This document shows positions 34,182 to 43,664 of a DNA stretch of 64,000 nt, piece by piece. The notes under the pieces were generated by a model that was given only the letters and a program-made list of their open reading frames with translations, had not been told where the DNA came from and made no database searches. Every line of letters starts with the position of its first letter. The first letter of the stretch is position 1. The translations under genes and the position numbers were made by a program. This DNA comes from Chitinophaga alhagiae (GTDB taxonomy: Bacteria > Bacteroidota > Bacteroidia > Chitinophagales > Chitinophagaceae): assembly GCF_003568665.1 (NCBI RefSeq), contig NZ_QXMH01000001.1:2170001-2234000 (forward strand), in the 5' to 3' direction.

Positions 34182-35105
34182 CTATGGAATGCTTTGAAAA
34201 TAATCCACGATCAGCGGCGCCACGGATTTTACGGTGAGCATGGGATCATTGATCTGCAGCGCATTAGGGTGGGTATCCGTACACACTACCTGTTGCACAA
34301 GACCGCTGCTGCGGATCTTTTCAAAGCCGTCTCCCGCAAAAATACCGTGAGTGGTGATAACGGCAATGCTGCTGGCGCCCGCGTCTGCGTAAGCCTGGGC
34401 GGCGTGCAGCAGGGAGCCGCCGGTGCGTATCATATCGTCATAAATGATAACCATGCAATCCTCCACATTGGCGCTGATGGCGGTGATCTGTGTTTCCTCG
34501 CCGGAGAGGCGGCGTTTGAACACAAAAGCCGCCTGCACGCCCAGGTCATTGGCGAGAGACTCTACCCACTTGGCGCGGCCCGCGTCTGTACTGGCCATTA
34601 CAAAAGGCCGGCCCTGCGATAGCTCCAGCGCGGCATTGCGCACTATCAGCTTGCCATAAAGGTGTACGGGGCGCACATTGCTTTCAAAATAGTAGGTAAT
34701 GCCGTCCACATGCAGGTCTATCATGATCACTTTATTGCCGGCGGCCGTGGTAGGCAGGGCGGAGAACAATATGGCCCGGTTCTTGGCCTTTACCACTTCC
34801 CCGGTTTTGACGGCCCTTTCCATGGTGGAGTAGCCGAAGTAGGGGATAACGATATTGAGGCACTGCGCCCCGTTCTGGATACAGCCGTTGGCAATGTCGA
34901 ACAGCTCCAGGGTTTCCTTATCGTCTATAGTGCCGCCAATCAGCACCACCTCTTTTCCGCTAACGTTGCTGGTTATACGATGGTAGTGTTCCCCGTCAGG
35001 GAAATCGCGGATGGTAATGTTGCCATTTTCCCAGTTGGCCAGGGCCAGCACCCTGTCTTTCAGGTATTGGTACCGCTGGGTGCAAAACAGTATCTTTTGA
35101 GGCAT
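34182..35105 (-). CDS. Divergent ribose-phosphate pyrophosphokinase homologue
   Basis: 307 aa with two phosphoribosyltransferase-type halves. It keeps the FPDGEHYHRI segment, IPYFGYS, IDLH and a clear PRPP-binding loop YDDMIRTGGSLL. Unlike canonical Prs it lacks the RQDRK-type ATP-binding stretch (YSTMERAVKTGEV instead) and the DLHxxQIQGFF motif (DLHVDGITYYFE instead). It may make PRPP or be a phosphoribosyltransferase/regulatory paralogue. ATG 35105 is used; a GTG two codons upstream overlaps a hairpin. The 12-bp perfect inverted repeat at 35111-35140 sits directly before the start. First gene of an operon with the GNAT gene. Confidence 0.75.
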   Translation of the reverse strand: MPQKILFCTQRYQYLKDRVLALANWENGNITIRDFPDGEHYHRITSNVSGKEVVLIGGTIDDKETLELFDIANGCIQNGAQCLNIVIPYFGYSTMERAVKTGEVVKAKNRAILFSALPTTAAGNKVIMIDLHVDGITYYFESNVRPVHLYGKLIVRNAALELSQGRPFVMASTDAGRAKWVESLANDLGVQAAFVFKRRLSGEETQITAISANVEDCMVIIYDDMIRTGGSLLHAAQAYADAGASSIAVITTHGIFAGDGFEKIRSSGLVQQVVCTDTHPNALQINDPMLTVKSVAPLIVDYFQSIP

Positions 35106-35110
35106 GAGCA

Positions 35111-35140
35111 CTATTTTCGGGTGTAAGTACCCGAAAATAG
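35111..35140 (-). promoter_or_regulatory. Perfect 12-bp inverted repeat before the Prs-like start codon
   Basis: CTATTTTCGGGT (35111-35122) and ACCCGAAAATAG (35129-35140) with a 6-nt spacer, ending 5 nt from ATG 35105. There is no T-run after it on the minus strand, so it is not a terminator; an operator or a translation-controlling 5'-UTR hairpin fits better. Confidence 0.55.
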
Positions 35141-35233
35141 AGAAAACTGCCGTAGGAAATAAAAAATATAAATTTTCTGGATGTTTGGGTTGCTTTAGGA
35201 AATTATTTAACGTTTTTTTTGAGCTTGGAACGC

Positions 35234-35241
35234 TAATTTTG
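35234..35241 (+). promoter_or_regulatory. -7 element of the carboxypeptidase-regulatory-like gene
   Basis: TAATTTTG, 10 nt before ATG 35252, giving a very short leader. Confidence 0.55.
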
Positions 35242-35251
35242 AGAGATTAGT

Positions 35252-36004
35252 ATGAAGCATGTTCTGTTCAGATACACTGTTGCACTTTTGTTCTTTGTTG
35301 TGCCCGCCCTCCAGGAGGCTGCGGCACAGGTGCGCATATCAGGCATGGTCTCCGATGCGGATACCCGTACGGGCCTGCCTTCTGTGAGTATCTGGAACAA
35401 ACGCTCCGGTTATGGCACTGTAAGCAATGAAACCGGCCGTTATTATATTGAGGCCCAGCCGGGAGACACTATTGAGTTTTCCATGATCAGCTATGTACGC
35501 ACGCACATTGTGGTGGGCGTTGTGTCTACCACGCAGAACGTGGCGCTGAAGCGGCATGTATTTGGCCTGCAGGCCGTTAACGTAAAGGGCCGTATTTACC
35601 GGAGAGACTCGCTGGCCATGCGTGACGAGTACGGAAGGATATTTGACTACAAGCGGCCCGGCGCTATGGACGTGTTGAAAACCTTGCCCAGCAACCCTAT
35701 TACCGCGCTCAGTTACCTGATCCCCAGCAAAACGCGCAAACGGAGGGAAAAATTTGGGGAACAACTGCGTTACTGGGAAGCGGAAAAACATATTGATTAC
35801 CGGTATAACCCGGACCTGGTGGCCCGTATTACCAAGCTGGAAAGCCCTATGCTGGACTCTTTCATGTATGCCTACCGGCCCAGCTACGCCTTCCTGACCA
35901 ATGCTTCAGAATATGACCTGATGCTGTTCATCAAACAGGCATACGAAAAATTTGCCCGGCAGAAGGGCCTGTTGCCGAAAGATTCTGCGGAACCGCAACA
36001 ATAA
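35252..36004 (+). CDS. Secreted protein with CarboxypepD_reg-like domain
   Basis: 250 aa. The signal peptide ends near residue 25 (QEAAAQ). Residues 26-105 match the carboxypeptidase regulatory-like beta-sandwich (VRISGMVSDADTRTGLPSVS, GRYYIEAQPGDTIEFSMI). The rest (110-250) is helical and charged, without recognised family. It differs from TonB receptors in lacking plug and barrel. Role unknown; periplasmic or outer-membrane attached. Confidence 0.78.
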   Translation: MKHVLFRYTVALLFFVVPALQEAAAQVRISGMVSDADTRTGLPSVSIWNKRSGYGTVSNETGRYYIEAQPGDTIEFSMISYVRTHIVVGVVSTTQNVALKRHVFGLQAVNVKGRIYRRDSLAMRDEYGRIFDYKRPGAMDVLKTLPSNPITALSYLIPSKTRKRREKFGEQLRYWEAEKHIDYRYNPDLVARITKLESPMLDSFMYAYRPSYAFLTNASEYDLMLFIKQAYEKFARQKGLLPKDSAEPQQ

Positions 36005-36082
36005 TCACCGCCCGGCCCCGCACTGCCGCTGAAGGGAGTGACACAACGGCGGCCGATCAGCATACTGCTGCTTGCTCCATAA

Positions 36083-36113
36083 AGAAAAAAAACCGGTCAC
36101 ATACTGCAACCGG
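36083..36113 (-). terminator. Terminator of the RND efflux operon
   Basis: CCGGT (36093-36097) pairs with ACCGG (36109-36113). Read on the minus strand it is followed by eight T. It lies about 30 nt after the TolC-family gene stop. Confidence 0.7.
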
Positions 36114-36139
36114 CTAGTTCGTTGATACTTTCCTGTTAA

Positions 36140-37462
36140 TTATTTCAGGAGGTCGCCCTTCAGGCGGCGCAGCTCCGTTTCAGCTATTTTGGCATTATAG
36201 CGGGCCTGGATGAGGCGGGTAACGGCCAGTTCAAGGCTTTGCTGGGCCTCTTTCACCTCCAGCGTGGTAGACACCCCTTCGCGGAAACGCTCCAGCGCCA
36301 CCATGGTATTTTCACGGGCCAGCTCCACACTTTCTTCTTCCAGGTTGAGCGCCGTTTTATAATACTCGTAATCTTTAAAGGCATTTTTCAGCAGCAGGTC
36401 TACCTGGCTCTGCTGGTTTTCCAGAGACAGTTGCTGGTAGGCCATGTTCAGCTTTGCATTTTTGAGTTCCCGGTGAGCGTTGAGGCCGTTAAAAATGGGC
36501 ACTGTAGCGGAAAAGCCGTAGTTAAAGCCACGGCTCTGGTTGAACACGGGGCTGAACTGGTTCACGGCCGCGCTGGCGCGTGATTGGTTGAAGTTGTAGG
36601 CGGAATTGAAGGAAAGGACCGGGTAAAAATCACCTTTCCGTTCCTTGACGGTCAGCCGGGACACTTCCACGTTCTGACGCGCCACCTGCAACTGCGGGTT
36701 GGTGTTCTGGATGTCTGCTATCACATCTCCGAAAGCCAGGGACAGGTTAACGGGAATGGTATCCATCACATCGTAATTGGTGCTTTCGTCCGCAATGGCC
36801 AATAACTGGTTGAGCGCGGCCTTGCTTTGCTCTATGACCGTTTGCTGGCGCAGCCACATGGCACGTTGCGCGTTATAGTCCACCTTGGCCTGCAGATAAT
36901 CCGTTTTGGGCGCCAGGCCTGTCTGGAACTTGGCGTCTGACAGTTTTACCCGTTCATCAGAAATGGACATCTGCTCTGCAAAAGCGCGCAGCTGCTGTTT
37001 TTGCTGGGCAATATTGTAATAGGCGTTGATGATGTCTGCTATGGAATTTTCCACCTGGCTTTTTACGCCCAGCTCACCCAGTATTTCAATGGCCTGGAGG
37101 CGCTGGCGTGTGGCAAACATTTTGAGACCGTCAAACAGTGTCCAGTTGAGGTTGATAGCGGCTTGCACCTGCCTGTTCTTGAGGCCGCTGGTATCCCGTT
37201 TGCTGCCGTTGCCGAACTCCTGCTTGGTGGCGTTGTTGCTCCAGGTTTTGGTGGCAGTACCATTCAGGCGGGGGGCAAAAGCAAAGTTGGCATAGTCAAA
37301 ATCATTGGCCGCAATCTCTGCATCGGTGCGGGCCAGGCGGATGTCGTAGTTATTTTTCAAGCCCAGGTCTATTGCCTGCTCCAGCGTAAGCACCTGTTGC
37401 GCCTGCGCCCCGGAAGCCAGCAAGATGAAAAGCCCTGTTAAAATTCTTCCTGTCAAAGTCAT
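36140..37462 (-). CDS. TolC-family outer-membrane efflux protein
   Basis: 440 aa. Signal peptide about 1-21 (ILTGLFILLASGAQAQ). Two OEP repeats of long helices and barrel strands follow (LTLEQAIDLGLKNNYDIRLA; later QLQVARQNVEVSRLTVKERK). It forms the trimeric exit duct of the tripartite pump encoded upstream; 13 bp separate it from the RND gene. Last gene of the operon. Confidence 0.92.
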   Translation of the reverse strand: MTLTGRILTGLFILLASGAQAQQVLTLEQAIDLGLKNNYDIRLARTDAEIAANDFDYANFAFAPRLNGTATKTWSNNATKQEFGNGSKRDTSGLKNRQVQAAINLNWTLFDGLKMFATRQRLQAIEILGELGVKSQVENSIADIINAYYNIAQQKQQLRAFAEQMSISDERVKLSDAKFQTGLAPKTDYLQAKVDYNAQRAMWLRQQTVIEQSKAALNQLLAIADESTNYDVMDTIPVNLSLAFGDVIADIQNTNPQLQVARQNVEVSRLTVKERKGDFYPVLSFNSAYNFNQSRASAAVNQFSPVFNQSRGFNYGFSATVPIFNGLNAHRELKNAKLNMAYQQLSLENQQSQVDLLLKNAFKDYEYYKTALNLEEESVELARENTMVALERFREGVSTTLEVKEAQQSLELAVTRLIQARYNAKIAETELRRLKGDLLK

Positions 37463-37475
37463 TGTATTAAATATG

Positions 37476-40400
37476 TTATGCGTGGGCTGCAGCGGCTGCA
37501 GCTTCCGGGTTTTCTAAACCTGCCTCTTCTTCGTCCGTGGCTTTTTTTCTGCGGCTGAGGAAAGTGTACATGGCGGGTATCACATATAGCGTCAGTATCA
37601 ATGAAAAGACGATACCGCCTACAATTACGATACCCAGCGGAATACGGCTGGTGGCGGCCGCGCCTAGTGACAGGGCAATGGGCAATGCGCCCAGGGCCAT
37701 GGCCAGGCTGGTCATGAGAATGGGCCTGAGGCGCAGGGCAGAGGCCTCCACGGCGGCGTCCGTTTTTTCCTTCCCGGCGTCTCGCATGTGGTTGGCAAAT
37801 TCCACAATAAGGATACCGTTTTTGGTAACGAGGCCTATGAGCATGATCACCCCTATCTGCGAGAAGATATTCCAGGTCTGGTTGAATAACCACAAGGAAA
37901 GCGACGCGCCGGCAAATGCCAGTGGCACAGTAAGCATGATGATGAGCGGGTCTACCCAGCTTTCAAACTGCGCCGCCAGGATGAGGTAAATAAGCAGCAA
38001 AGCAAGAATGAGCGCAAAGGAAGTGTTGGAGCCGCTTTCCGCATAGTCACGGGAGGCGCCGCTCAACGCCGTGTTGAAGGAATCATCCAGCACGCCGTCT
38101 TTTTTCAGCTTCGCAAATATACCGTACATGGCGTCAATACCATCTCCCACCGTTTTACCGGGAGCAAGGCTGGCCGAAATGGTGGCGGACTTGTACCGGT
38201 TAAAGTGGTAGATAATAGGCGGGCTCGTTTCTTCGTGAATGGTTACCAGGTTATCCAGCTGGATGGCTTCGCCGCGGTTGTTCCGCACATAGATGTTCTG
38301 CAGGTCGTTCGGGTCATCCCGGTCGCCACGGAATACCTGGCCCATTACCTGGTATTGTTTACCGTTGCGGATGAAGTAGCCGTACCGGAGGTTACTGAGC
38401 GCCAGCTGGAGCGTGGAGGAAATATCCCCTACGGAAACGCCCAGTTCGCTGGCCTTATCCCGGTTGATGCTGATACGGAGTTCCGGTTTATTAAATTTCA
38501 GGTCTACGTCTACCGCCTGGAAAGCCGGGTTCTTATTGGCTTCTTCCAGGAAAACGGGCAGGGCCGTGGCCAGGCTGTCAAAATTGATATGCTGCAGTAC
38601 AAAGGCTACCGGCAGGCCGCTGCGGCGCCCTACCTGTATGGTTTGCTGCTCAATGGCAAACACCCTGCCTTCCGGGAAGCGGTACATGTTCCGGTTCACC
38701 ATGTCTACGATCTGTTTCTGCGAGCGGGTACGTTCGTTCGGTTCCGTCAGCGCAATGTTGGCAAATGCGCTGTTTACGGCGCCGCCGCCGCTGAAGCCCG
38801 GAGATGTAACCGTGAGCACGATCCTGTTCTCGGGAATGGAATCCATCATGAACTGCGCAAGCTGGTCCACATAGTTATCCATATAGTCGAACGAAGTACC
38901 TTCGGGCGCTGTTACGGTGAGGCGGAACTGGCTTCTGTCTTCAATAGGCGCCAGCTCAGACTGGAGGTTCCTGAATATGATGTAGATGATGCCCAGACAG
39001 CCAAAAATGATCACAATGGCTATCCATCTCACCTTCATGAACTTGGCCAGCGAGTTTTTATACCCGTTGTCCATCCAGTTGAAGAAAGGTTCTGTTTTGG
39101 TGTAGAACCAGGAATGTGAATGTGTTTTGCGGCCCAGTTTTACGTTGAGCACGGGCGTGAGCGTAAGGGATACAAAGGCGGATATCAATACCGCGCCGGC
39201 CACTACAATGCCGAACTCCCGGAACAGGCGGCCTACAAAGCCCTGCATGAATACAATGGGGAGGAATACGAAGGCGAGGGTAATGGACGTGGCTACTACC
39301 GCAAAGAATATTTCTTCCGAACCCTCTTTGGCCGCGCGCATACGCGGTATGCCCGCTTCTATTTTTTTATAGATATTCTCCGTTACCACAATACCATCAT
39401 CTACCACCAGCCCCGTGGCCAGTACAATGGCCAGCAGCGTCAGGATGTTGATGGTGAACCCGCAGACGTACATGATAAAGAATGCACCAATGAGAGACAC
39501 GGGGATGTCTATCAGCGGGCGGAAGGCCATGAGCCAGTCCCGGAAGAACAGGTAGATGATGAGGATCACCAGCGTAAGCGCGATCACCAGCGTTTCTTCC
39601 ACTTCCGAAATAGACTTCCGGATAAACCGGGTATTGTCAATGGCGATGTTGGTGGTAATATCAGCCGGCATGTCTTTCTTGATCTGGTCGTACCGCTTGT
39701 AGAACTCGTCTGTAATGGCCACGTAGTTAGAGCCGGGCTGAGGGGTGAGCGCCAGGGCGATCATGGGAACGCCGGACTCCTTCAGGATGGTCTCTTCATT
39801 TTCCGGGCCCAGCACTGCCTGGCCGATGTCTCGCAGCCGGATCACGTTGCCGTTCACGTTCTTGATGATGAGGTTGTTAAATTCCTCTTCTGTATCGAGC
39901 CGGCCAAAGGTGCGCACCGTCAGCTCCGTGGCGTTGCCCGCTATTTTACCGGAAGGCAGCTCCACGTTTTCTTTCAGGAGTGCATCCCGTACGTCTGTAG
40001 GCGCCAGGCTGTAGGCGGAAAGCCGGGCCGGGTCCATCCAGATACGCATGGCGTATTTTTTTTCGCCCCATATACGGATGGAGCTAACGCCGGGAATGGT
40101 CTGCAGTTTTTCCAGCAGTACGTTATTGGCATATTCGGTCACTTCCAGCTGGTTGCGGGTATTGCTTTGCACCGTCATGGAAATGATATAGTCCGAGTTG
40201 GCGTCTTCCTTGGATACAACGGGGGGTGCATCCAGGTCTGGCGGAAGGTTGCGCTGCGCCTGGGATACCTTGTCACGCACGTCGTTAGCCGCCGCTTCAA
40301 GGTCTATGTTCAGCTCAAACTCTACCGTAATGCTGCTGGTACCCTGGCTGCTGGAGCTAGATATGTTCTTGATACCGGCAATGCCGTTGATGGATTTTTC

Positions 40401-40601
40401 AAGCGGTTCCGTGATCTGTGTTTCAATGATGTCGGAGTTGGCGCCGGCATAGGCGGTACGCACGTTTACAATAGGCGGGTCAATGGCCGGGAAGTCACGC
40501 ACCCCCAGGAAGTAGAACCCCACCAGGCCGAAGATCACAATGATGATATTCATCACAATGGCCAGCACCGGCCGTTTAAGAGATATGGAAGGTAAGCTCA
40601 T
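37476..40601 (-). CDS. RND-family efflux pump (HAE1-type inner-membrane permease)
   Basis: 1041-aa proton-driven antiporter with 12 helices and two large periplasmic loops. It starts SLPSISLKRPVLAIVMNIII and keeps the helix-4 Asp pair LATGLVVDDGIVVTENIYKK that carries protons. Two porter-domain halves (about 40-330 and 555-870) are complete. The substrate (drugs, dyes, solvents) cannot be told. It lies between its adaptor (69-bp gap) and TolC partner. Confidence 0.94.
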   Translation of the reverse strand: MSLPSISLKRPVLAIVMNIIIVIFGLVGFYFLGVRDFPAIDPPIVNVRTAYAGANSDIIETQITEPLEKSINGIAGIKNISSSSSQGTSSITVEFELNIDLEAAANDVRDKVSQAQRNLPPDLDAPPVVSKEDANSDYIISMTVQSNTRNQLEVTEYANNVLLEKLQTIPGVSSIRIWGEKKYAMRIWMDPARLSAYSLAPTDVRDALLKENVELPSGKIAGNATELTVRTFGRLDTEEEFNNLIIKNVNGNVIRLRDIGQAVLGPENEETILKESGVPMIALALTPQPGSNYVAITDEFYKRYDQIKKDMPADITTNIAIDNTRFIRKSISEVEETLVIALTLVILIIYLFFRDWLMAFRPLIDIPVSLIGAFFIMYVCGFTINILTLLAIVLATGLVVDDGIVVTENIYKKIEAGIPRMRAAKEGSEEIFFAVVATSITLAFVFLPIVFMQGFVGRLFREFGIVVAGAVLISAFVSLTLTPVLNVKLGRKTHSHSWFYTKTEPFFNWMDNGYKNSLAKFMKVRWIAIVIIFGCLGIIYIIFRNLQSELAPIEDRSQFRLTVTAPEGTSFDYMDNYVDQLAQFMMDSIPENRIVLTVTSPGFSGGGAVNSAFANIALTEPNERTRSQKQIVDMVNRNMYRFPEGRVFAIEQQTIQVGRRSGLPVAFVLQHINFDSLATALPVFLEEANKNPAFQAVDVDLKFNKPELRISINRDKASELGVSVGDISSTLQLALSNLRYGYFIRNGKQYQVMGQVFRGDRDDPNDLQNIYVRNNRGEAIQLDNLVTIHEETSPPIIYHFNRYKSATISASLAPGKTVGDGIDAMYGIFAKLKKDGVLDDSFNTALSGASRDYAESGSNTSFALILALLLIYLILAAQFESWVDPLIIMLTVPLAFAGASLSLWLFNQTWNIFSQIGVIMLIGLVTKNGILIVEFANHMRDAGKEKTDAAVEASALRLRPILMTSLAMALGALPIALSLGAAATSRIPLGIVIVGGIVFSLILTLYVIPAMYTFLSRRKKATDEEEAGLENPEAAAAAAHA

Positions 40602-40670
40602 TAGTTAGTCTTTTAAGATTGTAGATCCGATAATTCTCTGGTCCGCAAATAGCATTCTGTTCTCTACAGT

Positions 40671-41750
40671 CTATTGTACCTTGTTGTATTTGATGGGCAT
40701 GCCCGCTCTCAGTTGCATAATGCCGGTGGTAATAATGGTATCCCCAATATTCAGGCCACTGGTGATCTGCACGTTGTTCTCATCCCTGATGCCGGTTTCC
40801 ACCACCACCATTTTGGCCTTGCCGCTGTCTGCCACGATGACGGTTTTGTTGCGGGTGCCGGGAATAACGGCCTGGGAGGGTATCATGATGGCGTCAGGCA
40901 TATCCTTGAGGAAAATAGTGACCCTGGCAAAGGTGCCGGGCAGCAGATTGCCGGGGTTGGGCACCATGGCCCTGATGCGGATGGTCCTGGTGGCCACGTC
41001 AATCTGCGGGTCCCGCGCGTAAATGCTGCCTTTGTAGGTATTGGTGTCTCCCGCGGCCCTGAACATCACCGCATCTCCCTGTTTTACGATGGTGCGGTAT
41101 TTTTCAGGGATGGAAAAATCTACCTTCAGGGGGTCTATCTGCTGCAGGGTGGTAATAATGGTGGTGGGGGCCACAATAGCGCCCAGGCTGATGTTCCGGA
41201 GGCCGAGGCGACCGTTGAACGGGGCGCGGAGCTCGGTTTTCTGCAGCTGGGTGCGGGTATAGGCAATATCCGCATCATAGGCGCTCACCTGGTTGCGGGT
41301 CACGTCCACGTCCTGCCGGCTGATGCCGTTTATTTTCAACAGGTTCTCCTGGCGCTCCAGGGTGGTTTTGGCCAGCTGCTGCTGCAGCTGCAGTTTCTGG
41401 AGCTGGGCTTTCAGGTCTTCATCATATATCTTGACCAGGAGTGCGCCTTTGCTCACCTGGGTGCCTTCTTTAAAATACAGGCCGGTGATACGGCCGGAAA
41501 TTTCGGGCTTTACTTCAATTTCTTCGTTGGCCTGCAGGGTGCCGCTGGCCTCAATGGCCTGGTCCAGCTTAACAGGTTTTACCACATAGGCATCGGAAAG
41601 GGTGCTGCGGCCGCCACGGGCGGGAGCTTTGGCCGGGGTAGCGGCATCGGGTTCATTGGGGCCGCTTTTGGCCGTCATTTTATAAATAAGGAAGCCGGCA
41701 AGGGCCAGCGCCAGGAATAGCAGAACGATTCTAAAGGTCTTATTGCGCAT
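40671..41750 (-). CDS. RND efflux periplasmic adaptor (membrane-fusion protein)
   Basis: 359 aa. An N-terminal anchor (FRIVLLFLALALAGFLIY) is followed by a lipoyl/hairpin domain (about 60-190; SGTLQANEEIEVKPEISGRI, LRAPFNGRLGLRNISLGAIV) and the beta-barrel and membrane-proximal domains (IDPLKVDFSIPEKY, PGTFARVTIFL). It bridges the RND pump and TolC. First gene of the three-gene operon. Confidence 0.93.
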   Translation of the reverse strand: MRNKTFRIVLLFLALALAGFLIYKMTAKSGPNEPDAATPAKAPARGGRSTLSDAYVVKPVKLDQAIEASGTLQANEEIEVKPEISGRITGLYFKEGTQVSKGALLVKIYDEDLKAQLQKLQLQQQLAKTTLERQENLLKINGISRQDVDVTRNQVSAYDADIAYTRTQLQKTELRAPFNGRLGLRNISLGAIVAPTTIITTLQQIDPLKVDFSIPEKYRTIVKQGDAVMFRAAGDTNTYKGSIYARDPQIDVATRTIRIRAMVPNPGNLLPGTFARVTIFLKDMPDAIMIPSQAVIPGTRNKTVIVADSGKAKMVVVETGIRDENNVQITSGLNIGDTIITTGIMQLRAGMPIKYNKVQ

Positions 41751-41801
41751 GTTTCGTGTGTATATAAAGACTATTGCAAATTACGTGATTTCGCGGGCGG
41801 A

Positions 41802-41809
41802 CAAATTTA
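41802..41809 (-). promoter_or_regulatory. -7 element of the efflux operon
   Basis: TAAATTTG on the minus strand, 51 nt before the adaptor start codon. Confidence 0.5.
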
Positions 41810-42084
41810 ATAATTGGACGTTAAGCCGCTCCCGTTCCGGTTTTATTTATGGTTAAGTGGCTGAATACGGGTTTGAATGGTCAACTTACATGTCATAACA
41901 TGGAATATGGGGGCCGCAAAAGGGGCTTATATATATAAAGGTGTGAAAAAGGGGCCAAATATGATGTTTTTTAGGCATGCCAGGGGAGCGGCCAATAAGG
42001 TTGTAACCCGCTATGCGCGTGATTTGCAGGGGAAATATATATGTTACTGGATTGGAAAATCTGGGTTAAAATTTGGCGATCTCC

Positions 42085-42113
42085 TTGGCAATTGAATAAA
42101 AATTATATTTTTG
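42085..42113 (+). promoter_or_regulatory. Promoter of acpP-fabF-rnc
   Basis: TTG (42085-42087), 18-bp spacer, TATTTTTG (42106-42113); 33 nt to the acpP start codon. Confidence 0.75.
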
Positions 42114-42146
42114 CAGTCAAGTTTTAAACCAAAAACACTTAAAATT

Positions 42147-42383
42147 ATGTCAGACATTGCATCAAGAGTTAAAAAGATCATCATTGACAAATTAGGCGTT
42201 GACGAGGCCGAGGTAACTCCTGAAGCCAGCTTCACCAACGACTTAGGCGCTGACTCTTTGGATACGGTAGAACTGATCATGGAATTCGAAAAAGAATTCA
42301 ACATCTCCATTCCTGACGAACAAGCAGAAACCATCACCACTGTTGGCCAGGCAGTAGCTTACCTGGAAGAACACGTAAAATAA
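42147..42383 (+). CDS. acpP: Acyl carrier protein
   Basis: 78-aa, strongly acidic four-helix protein. The phosphopantetheine is attached to Ser in [19 protein letters not shown] (DSL motif). It carries fatty acyl intermediates. ATG 42147 gives the standard ACP N-terminus [12 protein letters not shown]. First gene of the acpP-fabF-rnc operon, an arrangement conserved in Bacteroidota. Confidence 0.97.
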   Translation: MSDIASRVKKIIIDKLGVDEAEVTPEASFTNDLGADSLDTVELIMEFEKEFNISIPDEQAETITTVGQAVAYLEEHVK

Positions 42384-42406
42384 TCCAACAAACCAGAACT
42401 GTTTTA

Positions 42407-43660
42407 ATGCAACCAAGACGAGTAGTCGTTACAGGTTTAGGCGCGCTGACACCGCTCGGCAATTCCGTTGATGCTTATTGGCAGGGGTTGGCGAGCGGTG
42501 TATCCGGCGCTGATTATATCAAGCAGTTTGACGCCTCCAAGTTCAAGACCCGTTTTGCCTGCGAACTGAAAGATTTCGATCCTGCCCAGTATATGGACAA
42601 GAAGGACGCGCGCAAAATGGACCCATTCACCCAAACAGCCGTTATAGCGGCAGACCAGGCAGTGGCTGACGCTAAAGTGGACCGGAACTCCATTAACGTG
42701 GACCGGGTGGGGGTGATATGGGGAACCGGCGTTGGTGGGATGATCAACTTCACGAACGAGTTAAAAGAGTTCCATTCCGGAGACGGCACCCCGCGTTTCA
42801 GCCCTTTTCTGATCACCCGCCTTATACTGGATATAGCCGCCGGGCATATATCCATGCGGCATGGGTTCAGGGGGCCAAACTTCTCGGTGGTGTCTGCGTG
42901 CGCATCTGCTACCAATGCCATTATTGAAGCGATGTACACCATCCGCTATGGTAAGGCGGACATGATCATTACCGGGGGGTCTGAAAACATCATTAACGAG
43001 CCTTGTGTTGGCGGGTTTAACGCCATGAAGGCCCTGAGTGAGCGGAATGAGGATCCCAAAACGGCGTCCAGGCCGTTTGACCTGGACCGGGACGGGTTTG
43101 TAATGGGCGAAGGCGCCGGCGCACTGGTGCTGGAAAGCTACGAACATGCCATAGCCCGCGGCGCAAAAATTTATGTAGAACTGGCCGGCGGAGGCGCAAC
43201 GGCAGATGCCCATCACATTACGGCACCCCACCCCGAAGGGCTGGGCGCGCGCAGCGTAATGACGCAGGCACTGAACGATGCCGGTTTGCGGCCGGAAGAC
43301 ATTGATTACATCAACGTTCACGGAACCTCTACACCGCTGGGTGATATAGCGGAAGTGAAGGCGATACAGCAGGTTTTCGGCGAAGCGGCTTACAAGCTGA
43401 ATATCAGTTCCACCAAATCCATGACCGGGCACCTGCTTGGAGCAGCGGGCGCTGTAGAGTCTATTGCAGTTATCAAAAGTATATTGGAAAGCCTTGTTCC
43501 GCCTACCATCAACCACTTCACAGACGATCCCCAACTAGATGCCGGGTTGAATTATACCTTCAACGTTGCACAAAAAAGAGAAGTAAGGGCAGGCCTCAGC
43601 AATACCTTCGGGTTTGGCGGGCACAACGCTTCTGTAGTTTTCAAAAAATTTGTTCCTTGA
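42407..43660 (+). CDS. fabF: 3-oxoacyl-[acyl-carrier-protein] synthase II
   Basis: 417-aa condensing enzyme that elongates acyl-ACP with malonyl-ACP. The catalytic Cys is in VSACASATNAI, with the two His in INVHGTSTPLGD and STKSMTGHLLGAAG. Thiolase fold, complete from VVVTGLGALTPLG to the C-terminal NTFGFGGHNASVVF. 23 bp behind acpP; rnc follows with almost no gap. Confidence 0.96.
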   Translation: MQPRRVVVTGLGALTPLGNSVDAYWQGLASGVSGADYIKQFDASKFKTRFACELKDFDPAQYMDKKDARKMDPFTQTAVIAADQAVADAKVDRNSINVDRVGVIWGTGVGGMINFTNELKEFHSGDGTPRFSPFLITRLILDIAAGHISMRHGFRGPNFSVVSACASATNAIIEAMYTIRYGKADMIITGGSENIINEPCVGGFNAMKALSERNEDPKTASRPFDLDRDGFVMGEGAGALVLESYEHAIARGAKIYVELAGGGATADAHHITAPHPEGLGARSVMTQALNDAGLRPEDIDYINVHGTSTPLGDIAEVKAIQQVFGEAAYKLNISSTKSMTGHLLGAAGAVESIAVIKSILESLVPPTINHFTDDPQLDAGLNYTFNVAQKREVRAGLSNTFGFGGHNASVVFKKFVP

Positions 43661-43664
43661 CGGT

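Larger units (their letters stand above)
41751..42146. other. 396-bp gap between the divergent efflux and acpP operons
   Basis: Contains the two promoter elements listed below. A 72-codon plus-strand frame (41877-42095) runs into the acpP promoter and has no family signal. AT-rich near 41930 and 42100. Confidence 0.5.

Noticed and set aside
39120..40595. 491-codon frame antisense to the RND pump gene
   Set aside because: Antisense shadow; the product is unusually rich in His, Tyr and Arg and has no recognisable domain.
41877..42095. 72-codon frame between the efflux and acpP operons
   Set aside because: Runs through the acpP promoter, lacks motifs and has no nearby promoter of its own.
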